Source: UBA4732 sp002404095 (lineage in GTDB: Bacteria; Planctomycetota; Planctomycetia; Gemmatales; Gemmataceae). From it: a stretch of DNA of 64,000 nucleotides. A program made the position numbers and the translations under genes. The stretch spans positions 6,099 through 70,098 of the forward strand of contig DAIPWT010000018.1 in the NCBI GenBank assembly GCA_036783645.1. The letters run 5' to 3'. This document shows positions 8,505 through 17,232 of the stretch, piece after piece; positions within the stretch are counted from its first letter, which is position 1; every line of letters starts with the position of its first letter. The notes under the pieces are model-generated. The model was not told the origin of the DNA. It made no database searches and saw only the letters and a program-made list of their open reading frames with translations.

Positions 8505-10103
8505 ATGAACGATTTGGCAAGTCCTCGCCCTCTCAAGATTGAGCCGTTGACCGATTTCAGCAGACCGGACGCCCGGCAGGCGATGGCGTCCGCGCTGGAA
8601 CAGGTCGCCCGCGAGTTCGGCCGGACATATCCGGTGGTGATCGCAGGCCGGCCGGTTCCGACGCCGGCGGCCATCGACTCGATCAATCCTTCGCACCGCC
8701 GACAAGTGGTCGGTAAATGCGGCAGCGCTACGGCGGAGCAGGCGCGCCAGGCGGTTGAGGCAGCGGTCGCAGCGTTCCCGATGTGGAGCGACACGCCGGC
8801 CGCCAAACGGGCGCAATACCTATTCGACGCGGCGCGGGTGATGCGCCGGCGGCGTTTCGAGTTGGCCGCGTGGCAGCTCTACGAATGCGGCAAGCCGTGG
8901 CGCGAGGCCGACGCGGACGTGGCCGAGAGCATTGACTATTGCGAGTTTTACGCCCGCGAAATGGTACGACTCGCGGAGCCGCGCCGGCGTGACGCCCCCG
9001 GCGAGGAGAACGTCTACTTCTACGAGCCACGCGGCGTGACGGTCGTGATCGCCCCGTGGAACTTCCCGATGGCGATTCTGTGCGGCATGACCACGGCCGC
9101 CCTCGTCACCGGCAACACCGTCGTCATGAAGCCGGCCGAGCAATCGTGCGTCGTCGGCGCCAAGCTGATGGAGGTCTTCGAGGAAGCCGGTTTACCGCCG
9201 GGCGTGGTTAATTTCCTCCCCGGCGTGGGCGAGGAAGTCGGCCCCGCGCTGGTCGAAAATCCCGCCGTGGCGGTGATCGCGTTCACCGGCTCGCGCCACG
9301 TCGGCCTGAGCATCAACCGCCAGGCCGCCGAGCCGCGTCCGGGACAAGAACAGGTCAAGCGCGTCATCGCCGAAATGGGCGGCAAAAACGCCGTCGTAAT
9401 CGACGAAGACGCCGATCTGGACGAGGCAGTGCATGGCGTCGTCGCCAGCGCCTTCGGCTACGCCGGGCAGAAGTGTTCGGCGTGCAGTCGCGTGATCGTG
9501 CCGGCGGCGCTGCACGACGCCTTCTTGGCGCGGCTGGTCGAGGCCACGCGCAGTCTCAAAGTGGCGCCGGCCGAAGACCCTGGCTGCGCAGTCGGTCCTG
9601 TCATCGACGACGAAGCGCAGTCGCGCATCCTACGCACCATTGAGCAAGGCAAGTGCCAGGGTCGCCTCGTTTACGGCGGCGATGTAGGGCTGTTGGCGCA
9701 GGAAGGCTGCTTCGTGGCCCCGCACATCTTTGCGGATGTAGACCCATCGGCTCCATTGGCGATGGAAGAAATCTTTGGTCCCGTACTGACGGTCTTGCGC
9801 TCCAGCGGCTTTGCGCAGTCGCTGGAGATCGCTAATGGCACGTCTTACGCCCTGACCGGCGGCCTCTATTCGCGCAGTCCTGCGCACATTGAGGAGGCTA
9901 AAAGGCGCTTCCGGGTCGGCAATCTATACATCAATCGCAAGATCACCGGGGCGCTGGTGGACCGGCAGCCGTTCGGCGGTTTCAAGATGTCGGGCGTCGG
10001 CTCCAAGGCGGGCGGGCCGGATTATTTGTTGCAATTTCTGCTGCCGCGCACTATTACGGAAAATACCTTGCGGCGCGGCTTCGCGCCTCCTACTGAGGAC
10101 TAA
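8505..10103 (+). CDS. pruA: L-glutamate gamma-semialdehyde (P5C) dehydrogenase
   Basis: 532 residues, aldehyde dehydrogenase superfamily. APWNFPMAI forms the NAD site, EMGGKNAVVIDEDAD carries the general-base Glu, and GQKCSACSRVIV the catalytic Cys. EEIFGPVLTV and NRKITGALVDRQPFGGFKMS are typical of the P5CDH branch. It converts glutamate semialdehyde, formed from P5C, to glutamate using NAD+. Six bp separate it from the proline dehydrogenase and 2 bp from the WD40 gene downstream, implying one transcript. Start is the ATG at 8505. Confidence 0.95.
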   Translation: MNDLASPRPLKIEPLTDFSRPDARQAMASALEQVAREFGRTYPVVIAGRPVPTPAAIDSINPSHRRQVVGKCGSATAEQARQAVEAAVAAFPMWSDTPAAKRAQYLFDAARVMRRRRFELAAWQLYECGKPWREADADVAESIDYCEFYAREMVRLAEPRRRDAPGEENVYFYEPRGVTVVIAPWNFPMAILCGMTTAALVTGNTVVMKPAEQSCVVGAKLMEVFEEAGLPPGVVNFLPGVGEEVGPALVENPAVAVIAFTGSRHVGLSINRQAAEPRPGQEQVKRVIAEMGGKNAVVIDEDADLDEAVHGVVASAFGYAGQKCSACSRVIVPAALHDAFLARLVEATRSLKVAPAEDPGCAVGPVIDDEAQSRILRTIEQGKCQGRLVYGGDVGLLAQEGCFVAPHIFADVDPSAPLAMEEIFGPVLTVLRSSGFAQSLEIANGTSYALTGGLYSRSPAHIEEAKRRFRVGNLYINRKITGALVDRQPFGGFKMSGVGSKAGGPDYLLQFLLPRTITENTLRRGFAPPTED

Positions 10104-10105
10104 CC

Positions 10106-11020
10106 ATGCCATCGACCGAACTCCGCGGCCACACCGCCCTCGTTTACAGCATCGCTTTCAGCCCCGACGGCAAGCAATTCGCCAGCGCCGGCTTCGACAA
10201 CGTGGTCAAAATCTGGGATCCGGCGACGTGGAAGGAAGCACGCACGCTCACCGGCCACACCGGCCCCGTCTACTGCGTCGTCTACAGCAAGGACGGAGCG
10301 ACCATCGCCACGTCCAGCCAGGACAAAACCATTCGCCTGTGGAAAGCGGCGGACGGCGCCTTTCTGCGCGAAATCAAGGGCCACACCGACATCGTGGATA
10401 GCGTCGCCTTCAGTCCCGACGGCAAATTGCTGGCGTCCGGCGGCGGCCGGGAAGACAAGACGGTTCGCCTGTGGAACCCGGCCGACGGCAAGGAAATGAA
10501 GAACCTCGGCGCCCACACCGGCGCCGTCTACGCCGTCGCGTTCAGCCCTGACGGCAAACAACTTGCCTCGGCCGGGGCGGATATGTCAATTAAGATCTGG
10601 GATGTAGCCGCTCTAAAGGAGCTGAAAACGCTCAAAGGACCAACCGGCGCCGTCACCGCGCTGGCATACACGTCGGCTGGCGTACTATTGTCGGTCGGGC
10701 AGGACCGTTTTTTCCGTATCTGGGACATAAACGCCGGCAAGGAATCCAAGACATTGCAGCAGACGCCGGACAAGCAAGACGACCTTTATGGCCTCGCCTT
10801 GTCACCGGATGGTAAATCGGCGGCGACGAGCGGTTACGCCGGCTGGGTAACGGTCTGGAATCTGGCGGAAGGCAAGCCAACGTGGTCGAAGAAGCTGCCG
10901 GCGCCCTGCGCCTACTGCGTCGTGTTCACGCCGGACGGCAAGTCGGTGGTTACGGGCCACGACCTGTTGCCTGGCCGCAACAATGCCAATTGCTACATCA
11001 CAGCTATCGGTTCGCCTTGA
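10106..11020 (+). CDS. WD40 repeat protein linked to proline catabolism genes
   Basis: 304 residues, seven WD40-like blades, several with the FSPDGK...ASAG...KIWD pattern (for example VAFSPDGKLLASGG and TVRLWNPADG). No signal peptide or membrane segment is visible, so it is probably cytoplasmic. It has the propeller alone, without fused kinase or sigma domain. The ATG follows the P5C dehydrogenase stop by 2 bp, so it is probably co-transcribed. WD40 propellers act as scaffolds; a role in organising the two proline enzymes is only a guess from position. The gene ends one base before the convergent surE. Confidence 0.85.
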   Translation: MPSTELRGHTALVYSIAFSPDGKQFASAGFDNVVKIWDPATWKEARTLTGHTGPVYCVVYSKDGATIATSSQDKTIRLWKAADGAFLREIKGHTDIVDSVAFSPDGKLLASGGGREDKTVRLWNPADGKEMKNLGAHTGAVYAVAFSPDGKQLASAGADMSIKIWDVAALKELKTLKGPTGAVTALAYTSAGVLLSVGQDRFFRIWDINAGKESKTLQQTPDKQDDLYGLALSPDGKSAATSGYAGWVTVWNLAEGKPTWSKKLPAPCAYCVVFTPDGKSVVTGHDLLPGRNNANCYITAIGSP

Positions 11021-11021
11021 T

Positions 11022-11708
11022 TTAGTAGAGGCGCAATTGCGTGATCGCGACGCGGCCGCTGAAACAGACTTCCACGTCGGCGCCGGCCGTCCGGCGCCGG
11101 CCGTGATAGTCGCCGTCGTAGTGTAGATGTTCTCCCTCCTGGCGGAAGCTAAGCGGCAATGGCGATGTATCGAGAGGGCAAAAGACGCTTTCCGGCGGAG
11201 GCGAACCGGGTTCGAGATGCGGCAGGTTGACGCTCCAGAAGACGCCGGGTTCGACCGGCCGCGCCGTCAGGTCGCGCAGCACGGGCAGCGCCCGCGCCGT
11301 CACTTCCGCCCAGTCGATGGCCAATCCCTTGCGCTTGTACTGCGAAAACGCGATTCCGGTCCAGCCGTGCAGCACCGCCTCGCGCACGGCCGCCACGGTG
11401 CCGGAGTGATGCACGTCGGCGCCGAGGTTGCCGCCGTCGTTGACGCCGGACAGCACCCAGCCGGCTTCCATGCCGAAGCGATGCAGGGCCACGCGCACGC
11501 AGTCGGCCGGCGTTCCCTCGACGGCGTACCGATGCGGCCCCGCCTCGCGGACGCGGAGGATGGCGTTTGTCGTGACGCGATGGCTACAGCCGGACTGCGG
11601 GCCGGCCGGGGCGACCACGATCACGTCACCGACTTGCCGGACCGCTTCTTCCAGGGCGCGAAGGCCCGGCGCGTCAATTCCATCGTCATTGGTTATGATA
11701 AATCGCAT
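11022..11708 (-). CDS. surE: 5'/3'-nucleotidase SurE
   Basis: 228 residues with the SurE signature: MRFIITNDDGIDAPGL (metal-binding Asp pair), VVAPAGPQSGCSH (metal-binding Ser), VEGTPADCVRVAL and LSGVNDGGNLG (metal-binding Asn). SurE dephosphorylates nucleoside 5'- and 3'-monophosphates in the cytoplasm. The length is slightly short of the usual 240-260, with a compact C-terminus. Convergent with the WD40 gene and divergent from trmB, with 75 bp between the start codons. Confidence 0.94.
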   Translation of the reverse strand: MRFIITNDDGIDAPGLRALEEAVRQVGDVIVVAPAGPQSGCSHRVTTNAILRVREAGPHRYAVEGTPADCVRVALHRFGMEAGWVLSGVNDGGNLGADVHHSGTVAAVREAVLHGWTGIAFSQYKRKGLAIDWAEVTARALPVLRDLTARPVEPGVFWSVNLPHLEPGSPPPESVFCPLDTSPLPLSFRQEGEHLHYDGDYHGRRRTAGADVEVCFSGRVAITQLRLY

Positions 11709-11783
11709 GATGCTCCGGTAAAGGTGCGGGGTATTCTAGCAACTGGTATTTTAGGCGCCGCGTCCAACGAGACGAGCCATCGC

Positions 11784-12569
11784 ATGAAACCCGAGAAGCC
11801 GCCGAAACGTCATATCGAGCGCGAGTTCGGCGTGCCGGTCGCCGGCGAAATCCTTGACCCGACGCGCTGGACGCAAACCGCACTCAAGAACCCGCCGGCC
11901 GACGGCCCGCTCGACCTTTCCGCCCTGTTCGGCCGCACAGCCCCGCTCGTCGTGGACGTCGGCTGCGGCAACGGCCGTTTTCTACTCGGCAGTGCGGTAT
12001 GGCGACCGGACCACGATCATCTCGGCGCCGACGTGCTGCCGGTCGTCATCCGCTATGCCACGCGCCGCGCCAACCAACGCGGCCTGACCAACATCCGCTT
12101 CGCCGTTGTGGATGGATGGACGCTCATGGAACGGCTGTTGCCGCCCGGCGCCGCCGCCGAGATCCACTGCTATCACCCGCAGCCGTTCTATAACCCCGCC
12201 CAGGTTCGACTTCGCCTTATTACGCCCGCTTTTCTCGCTTTAGCGCATCGCGCGCTCGCGCCCGGGGGCCTCTTCTTCGTCCAGACCGACAACCCCGGAT
12301 ACTGGCGTTACATCCGCGCGGTGGTCCCGGAGTTCTTCACGTTTCACGAGCGCATCGGCGTATGGCCGGACGCGCCCAAGGGCCGGACGCGGCGCGAGAT
12401 CATCGCTTTACGACGCGGCCTACCCGTGTTTCGCGGCTCGGGGACGGCACGGCTCGACTTAAGCAGGGCGGACGCGGTGCGCATGGCGGAAGCGCTGCCG
12501 CCGCCAGTGTTCGACGCGGATCGGCGCTTGCGCGAATTGGATTATTTAGAGAGGGTAGAAGGGGAGTGA
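11784..12569 (+). CDS. trmB: tRNA (guanine-46-N7)-methyltransferase, divergent
   Basis: 261 residues from the ATG at 11784. The frame stays open upstream but there it only mirrors surE. The SAM site is VVDVGCGNGRFLLG, then GADVLPVVIRYATRRA and LTNIRFAVVDG in the TrmB arrangement, and DNPGYWRYI follows near the C-terminal part. The usual PDPWPKxRHxKRR substrate motif is here CYHPQPFYNPAQVRLRLI, retaining only a P-x-P-F and one Arg cluster. It may be a diverged TrmB or a TrmB-like enzyme with a changed target. A second trmB elsewhere in the genome would favour the latter. Confidence 0.75.
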   Translation: MKPEKPPKRHIEREFGVPVAGEILDPTRWTQTALKNPPADGPLDLSALFGRTAPLVVDVGCGNGRFLLGSAVWRPDHDHLGADVLPVVIRYATRRANQRGLTNIRFAVVDGWTLMERLLPPGAAAEIHCYHPQPFYNPAQVRLRLITPAFLALAHRALAPGGLFFVQTDNPGYWRYIRAVVPEFFTFHERIGVWPDAPKGRTRREIIALRRGLPVFRGSGTARLDLSRADAVRMAEALPPPVFDADRRLRELDYLERVEGE

Positions 12570-12689
12570 GAGTAGCAAGGTGGGCCAATCGCTCCGCGAT
12601 TGGCTTTCGTTCCCTCCTGTCCGGAGCGTGAGCGGTTATCCTCTTACCATTCTTTACGTCCCTTGTGTCTTTGCAAAGAATCATTTGTG

Positions 12690-13523
12690 TCATTGTAATG
12701 AATCCGTCGCCGCTACAGGGATGAGGCGCGGCCGCGGCACCGTGACGCCGACAACGGCTCCGTGGCGGTGCTGTAGCTGGGCGAAGTTCAGACGAAGGAA
12801 TTCGTGCAATTGACGGTCGGCCCCGTTGGACAGGTAGGCGCGCGCCATTTCTGCCATGTGGGAGTCGTATAGTCGTTTACTGTGCGTATGGAGGGCGCAG
12901 CGGCCGTCGTGTCGCCGTAGGTCGCCCTCGAAGGCGGGGCTGATGTGATATAGCTCGTGGAAAAGGGTGATGAACTTGTCGTCGAAGCCCTGGTCCAGGA
13001 AGCGCGGCAGACAGAACGTCACCAGATAGAGCATTTCCCGGCCGTCCACGAAAAAGCGCTGCACCTGATACGGAACGTCATGCCGCTGGCGCGTCAGGGC
13101 GCCGCCGTGGCAGCGCAGGGGCGTTACGCGGGCCTGGAGGCCGTGCCGCCGGCCCGATCGCGCCTGGAGGACGCCGAAAAGCAGGCGCGAGACGTCGATA
13201 TGCCGTAGGGCATCGCTGTGCCGCACCACATCGGAGCAGAGCCGGCGGACGTGGCCGCAGAAGTCGAACGGCCGATCCGTCGGGCCGGAGCGCAGCCAGG
13301 CCGGCGCGTCCGAAGCCGGCGCGTGCCCGCGCGCCGGCCTGGGGACGAGGATCGTCCGCAGCGGCAACGGATTGTCTGGCTCGTGCCAGCGAATGATCGT
13401 GGGCGGCGGCGTTTTGCCTGCCGTCCGAGCGGATTTGGACGCTTCCGTTCCTCCTGACGAATCGCTCTTCCGCCGTAACCGCATTGTTGTGTCCGTCCTA
13501 TTCGCTGTCACCGGCAAATTCAC
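12690..13523 (-). CDS. Putative metallopeptidase (phage-metallopeptidase-like)
   Basis: 277 residues. The zinc motif HELYH occurs in FITLFHELYHISPAFEGDLR, followed by GRCALHTHSKRLYDSHMAE, the layout of the small zincin family often called putative phage metallopeptidase. Residues 1-90 are Arg/Pro-rich and probably disordered; the start could be internal at about 13484. No signal peptide. The substrate is unknown. Convergent with trmB across 120 bp. Confidence 0.7.
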   Translation of the reverse strand: MNLPVTANRTDTTMRLRRKSDSSGGTEASKSARTAGKTPPPTIIRWHEPDNPLPLRTILVPRPARGHAPASDAPAWLRSGPTDRPFDFCGHVRRLCSDVVRHSDALRHIDVSRLLFGVLQARSGRRHGLQARVTPLRCHGGALTRQRHDVPYQVQRFFVDGREMLYLVTFCLPRFLDQGFDDKFITLFHELYHISPAFEGDLRRHDGRCALHTHSKRLYDSHMAEMARAYLSNGADRQLHEFLRLNFAQLQHRHGAVVGVTVPRPRLIPVAATDSLQ

Positions 13524-13623
13524 TAAATTCGGCAGCCTCGTCTTCCGATACTACTAGACGTACCGATTGAGAGGGGCGCGTCTCTCACTTTAGCTCATAG
13601 GCCGTGACAGAGGAAACAAAATC

Positions 13624-13875
13624 ATGAAAGTAAAACGGCGGACGAAGTGGGGTCTTCTCGGCTTGGCATGGGTGCTGACCGTCGGGACGGGCTGCCAGAC
13701 GTGGGTGGCGGGCATGACGCTGCCGTCGGGTCACTACTTGGAGCATCCGCCCCAGTACATCCCGCCGTCGCCGCCGTATCCGTTGTCGCGCGAGCTGGGC
13801 CGACAGAATGAAACGGCCGTCGCCGTGCCTCTGGGGGCCGAGGTGCTGCCGGCGCCCGTACCGGGCCGACCGTAA
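13624..13875 (+). CDS. Small putative lipoprotein
   Basis: 83 residues. GAGGAA lies just upstream of the ATG. The N-terminus (KRRTKWGLLGLAWVLTVG then TGC) reads as a lipoprotein signal with Cys at about residue 24. The mature part includes MTLPSGHYLEHPPQYIPPSP, then an acidic and Pro-rich tail. I recognise this as a type of short exported protein frequent in planctomycetes, with no known function. Confidence 0.7.
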   Translation: MKVKRRTKWGLLGLAWVLTVGTGCQTWVAGMTLPSGHYLEHPPQYIPPSPPYPLSRELGRQNETAVAVPLGAEVLPAPVPGRP

Positions 13876-14022
13876 CGCGGACGGCATTGGCCTTGACCTG
13901 GAATGGGCAGGCCGCTATACCCCCGCCGCTCTTGGCGTAAAAAGGATTTGCGGCCGCAGAGGACGAGCCGCGCGGGGGTTCAGCGCGGCGACCGGACTCT
14001 CATACAGGGGAAGGGGAAACCG

Positions 14023-14658
14023 ATGGGCAAGAAGCCCGTACTGGGAATCGTGAGCGCGTTGTGCGTCGGCCTCGCGCTAACGGGGTGCCGGAATTGCTCG
14101 TCCTGTCACTCCGACGGCGTGAAGCTGGCGAAGGACGGCCCGGGGACTGTCAAGCCGCAGGCGGCGTTCTCGCAAAACGGCCTACCCGCCGCGACTTCGG
14201 CCGCGGGATGGAACAACTCGGGGACGACGATCCCCAAGCCGAGCGGCGCGGCGCCGACCGATATGCCGGCGCCCGTGGGGATGGAGAAGGCCGGATCGAA
14301 GGCCACGGAACCGCTGGCGACCAGCAAATCAGGACTGTCCGGCGTTACGCCCGCGAGCTTTGCGCCGCCGGCGCCTGACGCGCCTGCTGCGGCGGAAACC
14401 AACACGAGCCGCTTCCAGCCGACGGCGGCCGGTCGCATTCTGCCTACGCCGCCTGCGCTGGCCACGGGATCTTCGTTGCCGCCGTTGGGGGAGGAGCGCC
14501 CGTTCGGGACCAAGGTCGAAGAATCCAACGTGATGCCGCCGCCGCCGCCGCCGCCGCCGTTACCGCCGAGCATGCCGCGCTCGCTGTCTATCGACGGGAC
14601 GCCGCTCCCGGCCGGGACGCTGCCGCCGCCGCCCCCGCCGCCCGGCCCGAACGGCTGA
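14023..14658 (+). CDS. Proline-rich lipoprotein
   Basis: 211 residues from the ATG at 14023, which has AAGGGGAAA upstream. Signal peptide GIVSALCVGLALTGC with the lipobox Cys at about 22, then a low-complexity Ala/Pro/Ser region and a C-terminus with long proline runs near residues 166-177 and 202-208. Probably anchored in an envelope membrane. No domain is recognisable. It lies 147 bp downstream of the other lipoprotein gene, and a strong palindrome follows its stop. Confidence 0.7.
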   Translation: MGKKPVLGIVSALCVGLALTGCRNCSSCHSDGVKLAKDGPGTVKPQAAFSQNGLPAATSAAGWNNSGTTIPKPSGAAPTDMPAPVGMEKAGSKATEPLATSKSGLSGVTPASFAPPAPDAPAAAETNTSRFQPTAAGRILPTPPALATGSSLPPLGEERPFGTKVEESNVMPPPPPPPPLPPSMPRSLSIDGTPLPAGTLPPPPPPPGPNG

Positions 14659-14694
14659 GCGGTGGATCGAGAGTCTAGTCTAATAGGGCTGTTC

Positions 14695-14759
14695 AACACG
14701 GCTGAAACAGCCGTGGCACACAGGAAAACACTGTGTGCCACGGCTGTTTCAGCCGTGTT
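14695..14759. repeat. Perfect 29-bp-arm palindrome
   Basis: Arms 14695-14723 and 14731-14759 are exact inverted repeats (core CACGGCTGAAACAGCCGTGG) with a 7-nt loop. It lies between convergent genes and could also act as a bidirectional transcription stop. Confidence 0.95.
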
Positions 14760-14774
14760 TCGATGGCGCCTTTT

Positions 14775-15746
14775 TCACGGCGCCCATGCCATCGCGCGGA
14801 TTTCACCAAACTCTCGGTTTAGTTTCTCCCATAGGACGCCGGCGTCGGTGGAGCGGTAGATTTCGCCGCTGACACTGGCGGCGTAGATCAGCGCCGGGTC
14901 GGCCGGGTGAACGGCGAAGGCCCAGATGGTGCTGTTGGCCCGCCCCGGCATGGTCGCGACCGTCCAGCCTTCGCCCGCGTTCGGCGAGCGCGCCACAGTC
15001 CCGACGCTGCCGGGGGGACCATCGCCGGCGCCGAGAAGCACGATCTCCGGCCGGCCGCACGGCTGGGCCAAGGCACGGCAATAGGGCCACGGCAACACAG
15101 CGCCAATTTTCAAAGGCTTCCACGTCATCCCGTCGTCATCGCTGACATTCAGATCGTTGTTCGTCGCGGCCAGAATGCGGCGGCCGCCGCCTGGACCGGG
15201 GACAACCGCGAGTGCGTGAATGTCGCGTGAACTCAACCCCGCGCCGATTGGCGCCCAGGTGCGGCCGCCGTCGCGGCTGGCGTGAACGCCGTCGATTTCC
15301 ACGCCGGCCCATGCCAGATCCGCATTGTCCGGGTCGGTCACGATGGTCGTGATGCGCGTGTGCGTAATGCGCGGGCAAACGGTTTCCAATGTCGCCGCCG
15401 CCACGGCCCAGGTTTCGCCGCCGTCGTCGGAACGGTATAACGCCGACGGCCGCGTCCCTACCAGAATCACGTCGGGGCGGCCGCGCGGGATGTGGATGGA
15501 CCACACTTGCAAGCCGGCCAATGGGCCTTCGACGCGCGTCCAGTGGTCGGCCCCATCAACGCTCCGAAAAAGCCCCAATTCCGTGCCCATGTACAAAACG
15601 GAAGGGCTGCGCGGGTCCACGGCCAGGGCGCGGACGTCGCATTCCACGAAAGTCCCGTCGCAGGCGCGGCGAAAACTATGGCCGGCGTCGAGGCTGCGAA
15701 ACAGTCCTTCGCCGATGGTCCCGACGTAGAGACGGTGCGGCGTCAT
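14775..15746 (-). CDS. YCF48/BNR-like beta-propeller protein
   Basis: 323 residues from the ATG at 15746, chosen because it overlaps the Trm112-like stop as ATGA; an upstream in-frame start exists at 15776. Repeated blades carry the Asp-box-like pattern (GLFRSLDAGHSF, LFRSVDGADHW, LYRSDDGGETW, HASRDGGRTW, YRSTDAGVLW), typical of sialidase/BNR and photosystem-assembly YCF48 propellers. No signal peptide is evident. Probably a binding or scaffold propeller rather than a hydrolase. Translationally coupled to the Trm112-like gene. Confidence 0.8.
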   Translation of the reverse strand: MTPHRLYVGTIGEGLFRSLDAGHSFRRACDGTFVECDVRALAVDPRSPSVLYMGTELGLFRSVDGADHWTRVEGPLAGLQVWSIHIPRGRPDVILVGTRPSALYRSDDGGETWAVAAATLETVCPRITHTRITTIVTDPDNADLAWAGVEIDGVHASRDGGRTWAPIGAGLSSRDIHALAVVPGPGGGRRILAATNNDLNVSDDDGMTWKPLKIGAVLPWPYCRALAQPCGRPEIVLLGAGDGPPGSVGTVARSPNAGEGWTVATMPGRANSTIWAFAVHPADPALIYAASVSGEIYRSTDAGVLWEKLNREFGEIRAMAWAP

Positions 15747-15967
15747 GTGCGCGCCCCCGCCGGTGTTTTCTGACACGGCAGGTCTTCAAGGCTGGCACAG
15801 CCAGGCGGCAGTTCGGCCGTCTCCACCAGAAGAGACGGGATGCCTTCCTTCACGGGAAATTTGAGCCGGCAGCGTTGGCAGACGAGACCGTCCTCGGTTT
15901 GATCCAGGCGGACCTCCGATGGGGCGAGTGGGCAGCGCAACAGGTCGAGGAAGTCTTGCGGGATCAT
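15743..15967 (-). CDS. Trm112-like zinc-ribbon protein
   Basis: 74 residues beginning MIPQDFLDLLRCPLAP and containing VCQRCRLKFPVKEGIPSLL. This is the Trm112/YcaR fold, with CP at residues 12-13 and CQRC further on; the second half of a full four-Cys site is only partly kept. Trm112 partners activate methyltransferases in eukaryotes and archaea; the bacterial role is less clear. Its first 33 bp and 58 bp of upstream DNA are exactly duplicated at 16209-16299. Confidence 0.85.
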   Translation of the reverse strand: MIPQDFLDLLRCPLAPSEVRLDQTEDGLVCQRCRLKFPVKEGIPSLLVETAELPPGCASLEDLPCQKTPAGART

Positions 15968-16299
15968 GTGGCGTTCCAGGTTCTGCCCCGCCATTAATGG
16001 CGCGGCTATAGTTCGACCATCAAACGGGTGTGCGTCTTTTACTTGGGTGACTATTACGCTGGGTGCCATGCTTTCGCGGCCCTTTCTGAACAGAAACAGC
16101 AGAAAGGCCGCCGCGAAAGCATGTTGGCCTCGCGCGGCAGACATGCTTTCGCGGCGGCGGTTCCTGGGATTTCTCGCCCCGACTGGGGCCGCGAAAGCAT
16201 GGCACCCGGCGCAACAGGTCGAGGAAGTCTTGCGGGATCATGTGGCGTTCCAGGTTCTGCCCCGCCATTAATGGCGCGGCTATAGTTCGACCATCAAAC
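15935..16299. repeat. 91-bp direct duplication flanking a MITE-like element
   Basis: 15935-16025 and 16209-16299 are identical over 91 bp. Each copy contains the start and first 11 codons of the Trm112-like gene (minus strand) plus 58 bp upstream. The 183-bp spacer holds a 147-bp element (16061-16207) with exact 21-bp terminal inverted repeats (GGGTGCCATGCTTTCGCGGCC at 16061-16081 and its complement at 16187-16207) and further inner palindromes. The distal copy is a gene fragment that runs out of homology after MIPQDFLDLLR. No other gene is seen in 15968-16385. Confidence 0.92.
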
Positions 16300-16385
16300 C
16301 GAAATTCATTTTATTTGGTAGATGGGCCGCTGTCCCGCGTTTACATTACGGTGATCCGATCCCGCTCCCGTTTGGAGTACGCCTC

Positions 16386-17227
16386 ATGTCGCACTGCTAT
16401 CGTGGTGAGCTGGTCTTCGTCGCCTTCTGTCTCACGCTGGCCGCCGCCCTGCCGCTGCTCAGTCGCGGCGATGGGCCGCCGTTGGGGGACAAGTACGCCC
16501 TGTTGGTGGGCGTCCGCCGTTACGACAAGACCGAGCTGCGCGACCTGCCGTATGCCGAGGCCGACATGCAGGCTTTGGCCGACGTGCTAAAGAAGGCCGG
16601 CTACAAGCGCGTCGTCCTAATGACGCAGACCAACGGGGCCGACCAGGCGCGGTTCCTGCCGGAAGCGGCCCGCATCCGCGCGGCCTTAAAAGGATTGCTG
16701 GCGGATCGCACCGAGAGCGACAGCGTACTGATCGCCTTCGCCGGCCACGGCGTCCAGTACAAGGGCGAAGACGAGAGCTACTTCTGCCCCATGGACGCCA
16801 AGCTGGCGGATAAAACCACACTGGTCTCGCTAGGCGATGTTTACAAGGAGCTGGAGAAGAGCGAGGCGGGGACGCATCGTTCAAGGAGAAGTATCCCAAC
16901 GGCAGTTGGGCAGTATCCTGGGACGACGGTTATGCGTTCACATCGCCGGTGGGGAGCTTCAAGGCGAATCCGTGGGGTTTGTACGACATGCACGGCAATG
17001 TGTGGCAGTGGTGCGCCGACTATTATGATGCAAAATGCTACGAAAATAGCGATAAAACCGACCCTCTAAATAGCAGTAAATCAGACCGCCGTGTCTTGCG
17101 CGGTGGTTCGTGGAACCACGATCCCCGCCGTTGCCGGTCGGCCAACCGCTACGCCGACGATCCCGCGCTCCGCAGCGATAGCTTCGGTTTTCGGGTCGTG
17201 TTGCGCGTTCCCGCCAGGACTCCGTAA
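16386..17227 (+). pseudogene. Caspase-like / formylglycine-generating-enzyme fusion with internal deletion and frameshift
   Basis: The first frame (16386 to about 16865) encodes a signal peptide and a peptidase C14 caspase fold: DKYALLVGVRRYD, FAGHGVQYKGEDESYF with the catalytic His, then DVYKELEKSEAG. The region that should carry the catalytic Cys is missing. At about 16862-16871 homology jumps to another frame encoding the C-terminus of an FGE/SUMF1-type domain: FTSPVGSFKANPWGLYDMHG, NVWQWC, VLRGGSWNH, SFGFRVVL. In the first frame translation continues out of register to a stop at 17069. Intact planctomycete relatives carry caspase and FGE-sulfatase domains in one long protein, so this looks like a deletion remnant. 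No other feature supports function. Confidence 0.8.
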
Positions 17228-17232
17228 TTGGA

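Noticed and set aside
11127..11783. Long N-terminal extension of trmB
   Set aside because: The extension is antisense to surE; TrmB similarity starts shortly after the ATG at 11784.
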